Origin: a virus
Direction: 5' to 3' (one strand)
DNA: 64,000 nt
IMG/VR virus record: IMGVR_UViG_3300032069_000005
Coordinates: 1-64,000 of that record
Shown here: piece after piece, positions 30,937 through 39,464 of the stretch
How positions within the stretch are numbered: position 1 is the stretch's first letter
Layout of the letters: the number at the start of each line of letters is the position of its first letter
Program-made: the position numbers and the translations under genes
Notes under the pieces: generated by a model
Databases searched by the model: none
Told to the model about the DNA's origin: nothing
What the model saw: only the letters and a program-made list of their open reading frames with translations

Positions 30937-31194
30937 GTAAAAATTATTCAAGAAAATGGAGCATTGTTTTATGATGGATTTGAAAAAATCAGATATGAAT
31001 ATAAAACCAGTGAAGAAATGGAAACCATCGATACAAACGCTATGTGGATAAACAGTAAGTTGCCTCTGAGCGGAATTTTGATTATAGGTCGTAGAAAACC
31101 GATAATTGGAACTGACCCAGAATTTACTATTAGAACAAATGGGGAGACATATCTTCTTAATGATGAAGGTAAGACGATAGAAAGGATTAGATAA
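30931..31194 (+). CDS. Hypothetical beta-rich protein (87 aa)
   Basis: Overlaps the second Mom-like gene by 4 nt. The start resembles the 29914 ORF, which marks it as the right-hand end of the duplicated block. Beta-strand-rich with GILIIGRRKPIIGTDPEFTIRTNGE. No family is recognised. Confidence 0.5.
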   Translation: MIVKIIQENGALFYDGFEKIRYEYKTSEEMETIDTNAMWINSKLPLSGILIIGRRKPIIGTDPEFTIRTNGETYLLNDEGKTIERIR

Positions 31195-31198
31195 AACA

Positions 31199-31777
31199 AT
31201 GATTTCTCTTCTTCTCTCTAAACTTGAAAAGAATCTTGGATTGAAACTTCGTAAGAATGTAATGTGCCTCGGAGTTGATACTGCTTCAACTACTGGACTG
31301 GCTCTTATTTCTACTTTTGGGGGAAAAGCAATAATCGATTATTCTATTTTTAAATTACCCTCAATTCCCCGAAAAATAGCTGACCAAATGTTAAAGGCGG
31401 AAAAATACGAGCAAGCAATGGACAGTGCTCTTAATTTAATTAGAGATTATAAAAAAGAAATGAAAATTAAATCCCCATCTATTTTGATATTGGAGCAATC
31501 TTTTCTTTTAATGAGTCCAGAAACTTTTGGTTATCTTAGAAGTCTTGGGGGTGTTTTCTATTCTGAACTTTATGATTCGTTTGATGAGATAAAATTTTAT
31601 CTTCCTGGAGTTGCAAGAAAATTAGTTGGATTTCACTCAAATTTAAAAAGAGGAACTCCAACAGACCAAAAGAAAAAAGAAATAGTAGATTGGATTTCTA
31701 ATGTAGTAGGAGAAAAGATTAAAGACCATAATATTGCGGATTCCATCCTATTATCACTTGCGGGGATAAGATTATGA
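31199..31777 (+). CDS. RuvC-like Holliday-junction resolvase
   Basis: 192 aa. LGVDTASTTGLAL (first Asp), SILILEQSF (Glu) and IKDHNIADSILLSLAG (two terminal acidic residues) give the RNase H-fold RuvC catalytic set in the right order and spacing. It should cut four-way junctions in partnership with branch migration. It is the clearest of three resolvase-type nucleases in the window. Its stop overlaps the next start. Confidence 0.7.
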   Translation: MISLLLSKLEKNLGLKLRKNVMCLGVDTASTTGLALISTFGGKAIIDYSIFKLPSIPRKIADQMLKAEKYEQAMDSALNLIRDYKKEMKIKSPSILILEQSFLLMSPETFGYLRSLGGVFYSELYDSFDEIKFYLPGVARKLVGFHSNLKRGTPTDQKKKEIVDWISNVVGEKIKDHNIADSILLSLAGIRL

Positions 31778-32202
31778 CAAATTGGAAAGAAGATTTAGAA
31801 AAAAAAGCAATTGAACTCAACATTAAAAAGGAGGAGAAAAATGGTAGTTCTACTCAAGGAAATAGTCGCCTTCGTGATAGGAGTAGTAGCGGGCGGGGGC
31901 GGGATGCTGATTTATCAAACATTCGCAAAGAAAAGTTAAATAATGTTAGAGGAGGTGAATTAATGATTTCTAAAGAAGGTGCACTTCGGGACATTGATGG
32001 TATCGTTAGTAAAGGGGAATATATTGATAGGGAAACAAAAAAGACAATAACATTAAATAGTGATTTGGAAAAGTTAGGGGCAATCGTTAAAGTTTTGATT
32101 GTGTTTTTGAATTCAATGAGGTCAAATCAGTTGCTTCCTGAAACAGAAAAGGCTCGCATTTACACCGAAAGAAAAAACAGGAAAGAAACAAATAAACAAT
32201 AA
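31774..32202 (+). CDS. Hypothetical protein, probably starting at 31963
   Basis: The frame opens at 31774, but between about 31841 and 31939 another frame encodes a clean membrane peptide, while this frame gives a poor Ser/Arg/Gly stretch. A strong site (AGAGGAGGTG) precedes ATG 31963, so the real protein is probably 79 aa (MISKEGALRDIDGIVSKGEY...). That part is helical and looks like a small phage regulator. The first 22 codons from 31774 may be a separate short ORF. Confidence 0.5.
   Translation: MTNWKEDLEKKAIELNIKKEEKNGSSTQGNSRLRDRSSSGRGRDADLSNIRKEKLNNVRGGELMISKEGALRDIDGIVSKGEYIDRETKKTITLNSDLEKLGAIVKVLIVFLNSMRSNQLLPETEKARIYTERKNRKETNKQ
31841..31939 (+). CDS. Nested single-TM micro-protein (32 aa)
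   Basis: MVVLLKEIVAFVIGVVAGGG... ending QTFAKKS: one hydrophobic helix with a Gly run and a basic tail. AAAAGGAGGAG sits at ideal distance from ATG 31841. The frame differs from the overlapping 31774 frame and explains the odd GC-rich bases there. Such small TM proteins can be holin-like or stress-signal peptides; function unknown. Confidence 0.55.
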   Translation: MVVLLKEIVAFVIGVVAGGGGMLIYQTFAKKS

Positions 32203-32208
32203 CTTAAC

Positions 32209-32236
32209 GAGAGTGATGGTTAATAGCCTCACTCTC
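32209..32236 (+). promoter_or_regulatory. Intergenic hairpin (attenuator or weak terminator)
   Basis: GAGAGTGA (32209-32216) pairs with TCACTCTC (32229-32236), with two more G-C pairs inside after a bulge. No T-run follows, and the next ribosome site starts at about 32240, so this may control translation or transcript stability rather than terminate. Confidence 0.45.
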
Positions 32237-32252
32237 CCAAAAAGGAGTTAAA

Positions 32253-32468
32253 ATGAAGAATTATATTCATATTATAATTCCCAAAAATAAAGAGGTCATT
32301 AAAGCACAAAGAGCAACAATTTCTATTGGAAGAAAGAAATATTATGTTCAGGTTGAAGATATTAAGATTGAATATAAAAATTCGTTTTGTGAAATTGGAA
32401 ATTCCGATATTATCACACAACCCATAGAGCATATTAAAATAAATTTTAAATTATTAAAAAATGAATGA
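32253..32468 (+). CDS. Hypothetical protein (71 aa)
   Basis: Has AAAAGGAG upstream. Beta-rich (YIHIIIPKNKEV...ISIGRKKYYVQVEDIKIEY). Overlaps the following Cys-rich gene. No family is recognised. Confidence 0.5.
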   Translation: MKNYIHIIIPKNKEVIKAQRATISIGRKKYYVQVEDIKIEYKNSFCEIGNSDIITQPIEHIKINFKLLKNE

Positions 32469-32610
32469 TTTAATTTGGTGTCCTAAATTTAAAATAAATG
32501 TTAATCCCGAAATGGAAGAAAATTGTTTAGGGTGTATTTTTTGGGATAAAGAAAAAAAGATATGTTTTTTTGATGAATGGCTTCCAGGATTAAAAAAAGA
32601 AAATGAATAA
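32461..32610 (+). CDS. Cys-rich micro-protein (49 aa)
   Basis: CPKF, NCLGCIFWDKEKKIC: four Cys residues with spacing suitable for metal binding, similar in style to small phage ferredoxin-like or zinc peptides. Overlaps both neighbours by 8 nt. Confidence 0.5.
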   Translation: MNDLIWCPKFKINVNPEMEENCLGCIFWDKEKKICFFDEWLPGLKKENE

Positions 32611-32965
32611 TTTAAAAGATATTTTTGGTGGACTATTAATTTTAACATCTATAGGCGATGCCCTAAAATATACTATCCAGGCAAATAAGATTAGAAAAAC
32701 ACAAACTGCGAAATCAATGTCAAGGAGATTCATTAATCTTGCTTTGCTAAATGATTTTGTGAAATTGGGATATGGATTTGTCATTAAAGATTTATTTATC
32801 ATTACTTCTTCTATGTTGGCATTGGTTTGCATGACGGATTTATTTTGGCAGATTTATTGGTGGTATCCGTATCGCAAAAGAGGGTTAATCAACTTTCGCC
32901 GACCATCTATTTTTATTTATTTAATAAATAGTTTAACCCCGAATAACAGAAGAAAGAGGCTTTAG
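32603..32965 (+). CDS. SemiSWEET/PQ-loop-like membrane protein
   Basis: 120 aa with three TM helices. LLILTSIGDALKYTIQANKIRKTQTAKSMS, then ALLNDFVKLGYGFVIKDLFIITSSMLALVCM, follows the SemiSWEET layout (a TM1 with Q..K in place of the PQ motif, a K-t-k-S loop, then a WxxYG-like element and a third helix). The basic C-terminus lies in the cytoplasm. Members are small sugar transporters that work as dimers; transport by this copy is unproven. Confidence 0.6.
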   Translation: MNNLKDIFGGLLILTSIGDALKYTIQANKIRKTQTAKSMSRRFINLALLNDFVKLGYGFVIKDLFIITSSMLALVCMTDLFWQIYWWYPYRKRGLINFRRPSIFIYLINSLTPNNRRKRL

Positions 32966-34000
32966 ATGAATTTATTATTCGCTTCCGATTTTCATATCGA
33001 AGAGCAGAGTTTCGAGGAATTAGAATTGGTTTTTAATGAAATCCTTGAAATCAAAGAAGCTAATAAAATAGATAAAATTATCATTCCTGGGGATTCATTT
33101 GACCGCATTTCGCCCACCTCAAAAGAATTAGATTTTCTTTCTACTTTTATAAAAAAATTAAATTGCCAAATAATTCTAATTGCGGCAAACTCACACGAAA
33201 GCACGACCCAAGAAGATAGTGTCATAAACCACATAGGAATTTTGCGGGATGATATTTTAGTTTGTAAAGAATGGAAGGATGAACACCGTCTTTTCGCTGG
33301 GCACTTTATTGTTAAACAATCTACCAAAAATAAAGGCGGAACAATCAACCAATCAGAATTAAAGGATTATCGGAATGTGGTTTTGGGGCACGGGCATATT
33401 TTCGAGTTGGTAAAACCAAATTTATGCCAACTTGGGAGCATTAGATTTATTAGTTTCGGGGAAGACCCCGCTATTAATAAGAAGGTAGCAATCTGCTATA
33501 ACTATGGTGAAAAAGACCAGGGATGGCAATTTATTGACCTAAAAACGCCCTATCCATTGATAGATATAGAGTTATGTAAAATGAACATTTCCAAAGACCT
33601 TAAAATCGTTCAAAATGACCCCCCAGAGCTTCGCTCCGGTAAGCAAGGGAAAGCTCCGAAACCCATAAACAAAGCCAAAATCGCCCCTTCAAACCCTATG
33701 AATCGCTCTTCATTTGGGGCAGTAGGCGAACTTTGTTCCTTTCTGGATAAAACCAGCCCTAAGAGCAAGGTTAGGGTAGTTTTTAAGGATTATTCAAGTT
33801 GGGTAAATTTCTTACCTTTCTACCAGAGATACAAGGATAAATTCTATGTGATGAGGGATAAGAAGGACTTTTTAGTTACCATAGATAATACTCCAAAAGA
33901 TAATAAAAAAGAAACAATGAGAGAATCATTAATTAAGTGGATGACTACAAATAAGATTGAAGATAAGATACAGAAGATTTTATTAGAGGAAATTAAATGA
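32966..34000 (+). CDS. SbcD/Mre11-like recombination nuclease subunit (gp47-like)
   Basis: 344 aa. Phosphoesterase motifs FASDFHIEE, PGDSFDR, AANSHES (a variant of GNHE), FAGHF and LGHGHIF form the two-metal nuclease site. The C-terminal region (about 245-300) would bind the SbcC-like partner at 35871. Around 33614-33660 a GC-rich stretch encodes PPELRSGKQGKAP and can form a hairpin; it may be a small inserted element. The pair processes DNA ends and hairpins for recombination. Confidence 0.75.
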   Translation: MNLLFASDFHIEEQSFEELELVFNEILEIKEANKIDKIIIPGDSFDRISPTSKELDFLSTFIKKLNCQIILIAANSHESTTQEDSVINHIGILRDDILVCKEWKDEHRLFAGHFIVKQSTKNKGGTINQSELKDYRNVVLGHGHIFELVKPNLCQLGSIRFISFGEDPAINKKVAICYNYGEKDQGWQFIDLKTPYPLIDIELCKMNISKDLKIVQNDPPELRSGKQGKAPKPINKAKIAPSNPMNRSSFGAVGELCSFLDKTSPKSKVRVVFKDYSSWVNFLPFYQRYKDKFYVMRDKKDFLVTIDNTPKDNKKETMRESLIKWMTTNKIEDKIQKILLEEIK

Positions 34001-34146
34001 ACTTAAATCCTTTTCTTATTATAAGTATTTTATTAAATTTTTGTGCATCTGGTTGGTATTTTTATAAATCAGGGATAGTATTAGGTTTATTATTTTTAGG
34101 TTATGCTTTCTGTAGTTTTATTAGTTTATTTTTAAAGGTACAATAA
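33997..34146 (+). CDS. Two-helix membrane micro-protein (49 aa)
   Basis: ATGA-coupled to the nuclease gene. Hydrophobic helices at about 6-22 and 27-47 with a short YKSG turn. Function unknown; size and topology are like those at 12007 and 18929. Confidence 0.5.
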   Translation: MNLNPFLIISILLNFCASGWYFYKSGIVLGLLFLGYAFCSFISLFLKVQ

Positions 34147-34156
34147 AGGAGACAAT

Positions 34157-34945
34157 ATGGAAATAAAAGAAATGTTAAATAAAATATTTTTAGAAACTAA
34201 AAATGGGTTTGAGTATGTAAAAGAAATTCCCGACAAGAGTATTGATATGATACTTTGCGATTTACCTTATGGCACGACTGCCTGTAAGTGGGATGCCGTT
34301 ATTCCTTTTGAGCCACTCTGGGAACAGTATAAACGAATAATAAAAGACAATGGGGCAATAGTTTTAACAGCTTCACAACCTTTTACCAGTGCTTTGGTGA
34401 TGAGTAATATTAAGATGTTTAAGTATGAGTGGATATGGGAGAAAAACACAGGAGCAGGATTTATCCACGCAAAAAATAGACCACTAAAAAGACACGAAAA
34501 TGTATTAGTTTTTAGCAAAGGAAGTATGGGTCATATAACTTTATTGGGTGAGAAAAGGATGATATACAACCCCCAAAACTTAATAAAACAAAAAACTATC
34601 AGAAAAAATGGTGTAAGTGGAACAACTATTGGCGATAGACCATCACATCACGATAATTTAATTTCAGAATTTATGAATTATCCAACAACAATTCTTAACT
34701 ATAAAAATGATAAGGGTCTCCACCCAACTCAAAAACCAGTAGCCCTATTTGAGTATCTTATTAAAACCTACACCAACGAAGGAGATATTGTTCTTGATAA
34801 TTGTATAGGTAGCGGAACAACTGCTGTAGCGTGTAAAAGATTAAATAGAAATTTTATAGGTATGGAGATTTATCAAAACTACATAGATATTAGTTATAAA
34901 AGATTATCTGAAACAAAACAAGGAGAAGGATTATGTTTGAAATAA
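34157..34945 (+). CDS. DNA adenine/cytosine-N4 methyltransferase
   Basis: 262 aa. Motif IV MILCDLPYGTTACKWD, the target region with NRPLKRHENVLVFSK, KGLHPTQKPVALFEYLI and motif I VLDNCIGSGTTAVACK appear in the order of beta-class N6/N4 methyltransferases (PF01555 type). It transfers a methyl group from SAM to an exocyclic amino group in DNA. The next gene makes SAM, which strongly suggests functional pairing. No cognate restriction enzyme is seen. Confidence 0.85.
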   Translation: MEIKEMLNKIFLETKNGFEYVKEIPDKSIDMILCDLPYGTTACKWDAVIPFEPLWEQYKRIIKDNGAIVLTASQPFTSALVMSNIKMFKYEWIWEKNTGAGFIHAKNRPLKRHENVLVFSKGSMGHITLLGEKRMIYNPQNLIKQKTIRKNGVSGTTIGDRPSHHDNLISEFMNYPTTILNYKNDKGLHPTQKPVALFEYLIKTYTNEGDIVLDNCIGSGTTAVACKRLNRNFIGMEIYQNYIDISYKRLSETKQGEGLCLK

Positions 34946-35874
34946 TAGAATATAAAAGTCCAGGGCATCCAGATACTTTAACAGATTTGGTGGTTGAGGA
35001 GTGTGCTACTTTTTTGGATAAGTATTATCTTTCTATTTATAATAAAATTCTGCATTATAATGTTGATAAAGCAGTTTTTCTTGCTGGAGATGCCAGAATT
35101 GATTTTAAAGATTGGAAAATAATAAAGCAACCTTGTTTTATTTTGGCAGGACAAGTTAGTAAAATAACAAAAGATTTAAAATGTGGATTAACTGATATAA
35201 TAGAAAAAACAATAAAAAAATACTTGCCTAATCTTAAACAATTCAAAATAGAAATTAGATGTAATAATGTTGTTGCTAATCTTTCTAACATAGCAGAATC
35301 AAAAGAAATACTTGCTAATGATACTTCATTTGGAGTAGGCTATTATCCTTATTCTAAATCAGAACAAAAAGTTTTTGCTATTAAAAAAGAATTGGATGAA
35401 ATGATTGCTTTACAACAAATACCCATTGGCGAACTTTATAAAATAATGTATACCCCTAAAACTATAAGTATTTCTGCTCCGCTTTATGTTCAACGAGTTC
35501 ATAATAGAAAAGAATACGCCAAATATAAGAAACAAATAGAAAAGAAAGTATCTAAGTATGGAAAAATTATTTTTAATCCTGATTTTGAAAATGGATTTCC
35601 TTATTTAACAATTACAGGAAGTAGTATTGAATGTGGAGACGATGGACAAGTGGGAAGAGGAAATAGATACAATAATTTAATTACTCCCTGCCGACCAATG
35701 ACCATAGAAGCATATCATGGAAAAAATAATAAAAATCACGTTGGTAAATTATATAGTAAAATGGCTTTTGAAAGAGCAAAAGAAATCTATGAAAAAACTG
35801 GAAAATATACAGAAGTCATTTTAGTTAGTAAAATAGGCAAAGCGATAGCCGATTATGAAGAATATATAAAATGA
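34933..35874 (+). CDS. S-adenosylmethionine synthetase, archaeal type
   Basis: 313 aa. KSPGHPDTLTD, HYNVDKAVFLAG and especially GDDGQVGRGNRYNNLITPCRPM followed by KNHVGKLYS match archaeal-type methionine adenosyltransferase (COG1812), not the common bacterial MetK. It is about 90 residues shorter than typical archaeal enzymes. It makes SAM from ATP and methionine, and would feed the methyltransferase whose gene it overlaps by 13 nt. Confidence 0.8.
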   Translation: MFEIIEYKSPGHPDTLTDLVVEECATFLDKYYLSIYNKILHYNVDKAVFLAGDARIDFKDWKIIKQPCFILAGQVSKITKDLKCGLTDIIEKTIKKYLPNLKQFKIEIRCNNVVANLSNIAESKEILANDTSFGVGYYPYSKSEQKVFAIKKELDEMIALQQIPIGELYKIMYTPKTISISAPLYVQRVHNRKEYAKYKKQIEKKVSKYGKIIFNPDFENGFPYLTITGSSIECGDDGQVGRGNRYNNLITPCRPMTIEAYHGKNNKNHVGKLYSKMAFERAKEIYEKTGKYTEVILVSKIGKAIADYEEYIK

Positions 35875-37958
35875 AACTCACCAAACTCAAATTAACTAAT
35901 ATTGGACTTTTCAAAGAAGGAACTTTAATTCCTCAACAAATTAATCTTATTAAAGGAATTAATTGCGATAATCCAAAAAATAGTTCCAATGGATGTGGGA
36001 AATCTACTCTTTTTAAAATCGCTTTATTATTTGGATTATTTGGAGAAACTTGCGGAAGAAAACTTGAACGAATAATTCATTCCGGTGCGAAAACTGCGGA
36101 AGTAGAATTGGAAATAACTCACGGCAGCAACATCATTCGCATTATTAGAAAAATCCCAACCAAATTACAGGTCTTTGTTAATGGCATAGATAGGGAATTT
36201 AATTCTTCTACAATCGCACAGAATTATCTTAATGAGATTTTTGGAGATTTTACTTTCTTTAAGAAGTATTGTTTAGTTGATACTAAATCCATTAACTTAT
36301 TAGATTCCTTAGATGATAGTAGGTCGATTGTTTCTTTTAAAAAGGAACTAATGGGTTTCATTGATACCGAATTCGCTCCGCACAGGGAATCATTATTAGG
36401 CAAAAAGAATGACCGAGAACTCTATTCAGTCGATAAGCGACTGTATAAATTTCATCTTTCCAAAAAGAGATTAGAGATACTCGAAAACGGGCTTGAAAGA
36501 ATTAAAGAAGAACTCAATAATGTTAATCGAGATAGAGAAATACAGCAGCAATCAATCAATCAATTGAGTGGGGAGATTACTTCTTCTGAATCTAAAATAG
36601 AATTTTTATATAATAAGGAAAGTGAAAATTTAAATAATATAGAACAGTGCAATGGGTTTGTTGAGGACAACAAAACGATAATAGAAAAATTAAATAATCT
36701 TCCGAAGCAAGAAAAAATAGCTGTAATTGATTATGATAAAGATTTATCTATAGCAGAAAAAAAATCGGAATCATTAAATCAAGAATTAAAAGAAAACGAA
36801 AAGAAGATAGACTTAGTTAAAAAGGATATTGAAAAAATTAATTTCCAGATTCATTCAGCCGAAAATGATTTAAGCAAGTATAATAATGATAAAGTAAAGT
36901 TAAATAAAGAAATCATTGGATTGGATAATGTTAAAATAGGAACGAAATGTGATAAGTGCGGTTCTCTTGTTTCAATAGAATATCGGGACAGTTATCGAAA
37001 AGATAAAACTAATGAAATTGAGGATATAATAAAAAAAGAAATTCTATTAAAGAATTCTTTAATTGAATTGCAGAATTCGCTTACTACAAAAAATAATGAA
37101 TTAAAATCATTAATTAATCGGAAATCGCTTGTGAGTGATAATATTGAAGTCATTAAAAAAGATATTAAAGAATTAAATAACAAAAAATTCGCACAAGCAG
37201 AGGCAGTAAAAAAACAGGAAAACTCGGCTACCCAGATTACAACTGATATTGAAAAACATCAAAATTCAATAAAAATATCCGAAGAACAGATAAAAAAATA
37301 TCTTAACCACAATATCGAAATAAAGAAAGAAATCTCTGAACTAAAAATTACTATTGAATCTAACAAAACTAAATTATCCGAAGAAAGTAATTGTATAGAT
37401 TATTACAATGATTTGTATAATGGAATACAACATAAAGAAACCAGGACTAAAGATTGTATAATGAAACTCAAAGAGGCATTTAAATTTTCGGATTATAAAT
37501 ACACTAAAGAAGATATTCGGCTCTATGCCGATTCAATTAAGACCCTGGATGCCTTTTCCGGCTACTATATACAGGAATGGATGAATAATTTGTCATTTAT
37601 TATTAATGACCTTTTAAAAGATTTAAATCTATCAATTGAATTAACCGATGAAAAAGAATTCCTAAAAATAAAAGACGGAGAAGAAGAACTTACTTATGCG
37701 GATTTAAGTGATGGGCAAAGGATTTTCTTTTCTGGAATATTTAAATTGGCGATTTTATTGAAAAAAGGCGAATCTGATGGAATAATTATAATGGATGATG
37801 GATTGGGATGTTTAGATAAAATTAATTTTAAAAATTTAATAGATATTTGCCAGAATCTCCCATTTCAGCTTTTTGCGGTTTTTCAGGATTTGCCAATAAT
37901 CGAAAATGTCAATGAATTTATAATAGAAAGAAAAAATGGTGAAAGCAAAATCATATAA
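35871..37958 (+). CDS. SbcC/Rad50-like ATPase (gp46-like)
   Basis: 695 aa. Walker A NGCGKSTL (about 42-49), long coiled-coil arms (about 190-560), a zinc hook KCDKCGSL (about 359-366), ABC signature LSDGQR (about 617-622) and Walker B IIIMDDGLG (about 638-646). It forms a complex with the SbcD-like subunit at 32966, tethering and resecting DNA ends. The two subunits are usually adjacent; here methyltransferase and SAM synthetase genes lie between. Confidence 0.8.
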   Translation: MKLTKLKLTNIGLFKEGTLIPQQINLIKGINCDNPKNSSNGCGKSTLFKIALLFGLFGETCGRKLERIIHSGAKTAEVELEITHGSNIIRIIRKIPTKLQVFVNGIDREFNSSTIAQNYLNEIFGDFTFFKKYCLVDTKSINLLDSLDDSRSIVSFKKELMGFIDTEFAPHRESLLGKKNDRELYSVDKRLYKFHLSKKRLEILENGLERIKEELNNVNRDREIQQQSINQLSGEITSSESKIEFLYNKESENLNNIEQCNGFVEDNKTIIEKLNNLPKQEKIAVIDYDKDLSIAEKKSESLNQELKENEKKIDLVKKDIEKINFQIHSAENDLSKYNNDKVKLNKEIIGLDNVKIGTKCDKCGSLVSIEYRDSYRKDKTNEIEDIIKKEILLKNSLIELQNSLTTKNNELKSLINRKSLVSDNIEVIKKDIKELNNKKFAQAEAVKKQENSATQITTDIEKHQNSIKISEEQIKKYLNHNIEIKKEISELKITIESNKTKLSEESNCIDYYNDLYNGIQHKETRTKDCIMKLKEAFKFSDYKYTKEDIRLYADSIKTLDAFSGYYIQEWMNNLSFIINDLLKDLNLSIELTDEKEFLKIKDGEEELTYADLSDGQRIFFSGIFKLAILLKKGESDGIIIMDDGLGCLDKINFKNLIDICQNLPFQLFAVFQDLPIIENVNEFIIERKNGESKII

Positions 37959-38592
37959 CAATAATTCTAATAGAAATTCCCATAGGAAAACAAATCGATG
38001 CTGTGATTGTGGGAAAAAAATACTCAAAATATCTGTTCGATGTTATAAATGTTTTAGGAAAGGAAAATTAAATCCTATGTTTGGAACTCATAAATTTTAT
38101 GGTAAAAGATTACCTTCAGAAATATTATTTAAAATCAGAAAAGTTTTAAAAGGAAAAGACCATCCGAGTTTTGCAGGGGGAAAGCCCAGGTGTATGGTTT
38201 GCGGAAAAAGATTGAGTAGTTATGGATGTATAAGATGCAGATTTCATAAAGATAAATATTATAGCGGAAAGCGAAGTCCCAGATTTGGGAAAATCGCACA
38301 TCCCAAATATATTAAATATAAAAACATTTGGTTTCATTCTTCTTATGAAGTAGCATATGCAAGATATTTGGACTATAATAATATTAAATGGCAATACGAA
38401 CCCGAAACTTTTAATTTAGGAAACACCACCTATACTCCAGATTTTTATTTGCCAAAGTTTAATCTTTATATCGAGATAAAGGGATTTTGGAGAGAAGATT
38501 CTAAAAAGAAATATATTAAATTTAAACAAAAGAATACGATTGTGTTGTTAAATCAATCAAAATTACATAATTTAGGAATAATGGTTAAATAA
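37936..38592 (+). CDS. Homing endonuclease: zinc finger, NUMOD3, PD-(D/E)XK
   Basis: 218 aa, very basic. CCDCGKKI...RCYKC (about 22-39), NUMOD3-like GKLNPMFG, GKDHPSFAGG and GKRSPRFGK, and an inner zinc pair (CMVCGKR...CIRC). The C-terminal nuclease reads FHSSYEVAYARYLDYNNIKWQYEPE...YTPDFYLPKFNLYIEIKGFW, with E, PDF and ExK as in EDxHD/PD-(D/E)XK homing enzymes. It overlaps the end of the SbcC-like gene by 23 nt, as expected for an intergenic mobile gene. Confidence 0.75.
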   Translation: MVKAKSYNNNSNRNSHRKTNRCCDCGKKILKISVRCYKCFRKGKLNPMFGTHKFYGKRLPSEILFKIRKVLKGKDHPSFAGGKPRCMVCGKRLSSYGCIRCRFHKDKYYSGKRSPRFGKIAHPKYIKYKNIWFHSSYEVAYARYLDYNNIKWQYEPETFNLGNTTYTPDFYLPKFNLYIEIKGFWREDSKKKYIKFKQKNTIVLLNQSKLHNLGIMVK

Positions 38593-39039
38593 ATGATTAA
38601 AATAGAAAAGATATATAATATTCTTAAAGAAAATATCCCCAATAGACTAATTATTCCTATTATAATTTTTCCTACAACAGAAGAAATGTTAAAACAAGAA
38701 GCAAATGAATTATTTCGTGATTATCAAGAATTAGTAGAGTCATATAGTAGACAATATAGGGCAGAGAATTATCTTGATACTCCTTACTGTAGACACATTG
38801 TCAATAAACATAAAATAAATGCCTTTAATATTAATATGTTAGCGACTAATCCTATAAAAATATCTTTTGAAAATGTAGAATGTAGACCTGAAAGAGAAAT
38901 TGCATTTCTTTTATTACACGAATTCGGTCATTTGGCTATGGCGAAAGCAGGAAAATATCGAGATGAAATATTAGCAGATAAATTTGCTATTGTATGGACT
39001 AAAAGATTAATAGATAAAGGATTAATAAAAAATGATTAA
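38593..39039 (+). CDS. HExxH zinc metallopeptidase
   Basis: 148 aa. LLLHEFGHLAMAK holds the HExxH zinc site (about residue 114) and ILADKFAIVW gives a downstream acidic ligand candidate, as in ImmA/IrrE-like peptidases. Members cleave phage repressors or other regulators, but no partner repressor is adjacent. It opens a run of protease and membrane genes. Confidence 0.65.
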   Translation: MIKIEKIYNILKENIPNRLIIPIIIFPTTEEMLKQEANELFRDYQELVESYSRQYRAENYLDTPYCRHIVNKHKINAFNINMLATNPIKISFENVECRPEREIAFLLLHEFGHLAMAKAGKYRDEILADKFAIVWTKRLIDKGLIKND

Positions 39040-39463
39040 ACAATTCATTTATATGATAATTATGGCAATTATTTATAGCCTACTTGAAATTCAAGTTGAA
39101 GGGAGAGATGGCTGGTGCAGAAACCTGCCCACATTTCGCATCAATGTGTTCTTTAGAAAAATATTGGGTGGAAAGCCATTAACAGGATACCATCTTTATT
39201 TACTTATTTTTATGAGTATTGTATTTCACGGATTATTCTTAGGAGAAATATATTCTTATAAGATAAGTTGTAGAGCATTTGGTTTAATGAGTTATTTTTT
39301 TGTATTAGAAGATGGATTGTGGTTTATCTTCAATCCGCATTACTCTATTATAAGATTCAACAAAAAAAATGTAGATTGGCATAAAAGATGGGTCTGGGGC
39401 ATACCGCTAACCTATTATTGGGGAATAATTATAGGAACTGGATTATTAATTCTTGGGAGGTAG
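39032..39463 (+). CDS. Integral membrane protein (143 aa)
   Basis: About four TM helices. EIQVEGRDGWCRNLPTFRI and PLTGYHLYLL followed by FNPHYSI are distinctive, and similar small membrane proteins occur in uncultured bacteria. Function unknown. It lies between a metallopeptidase and a peptide deformylase, with 8-nt overlap upstream. Confidence 0.6.
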   Translation: MIKQFIYMIIMAIIYSLLEIQVEGRDGWCRNLPTFRINVFFRKILGGKPLTGYHLYLLIFMSIVFHGLFLGEIYSYKISCRAFGLMSYFFVLEDGLWFIFNPHYSIIRFNKKNVDWHKRWVWGIPLTYYWGIIIGTGLLILGR

Positions 39464-39464
39464 A

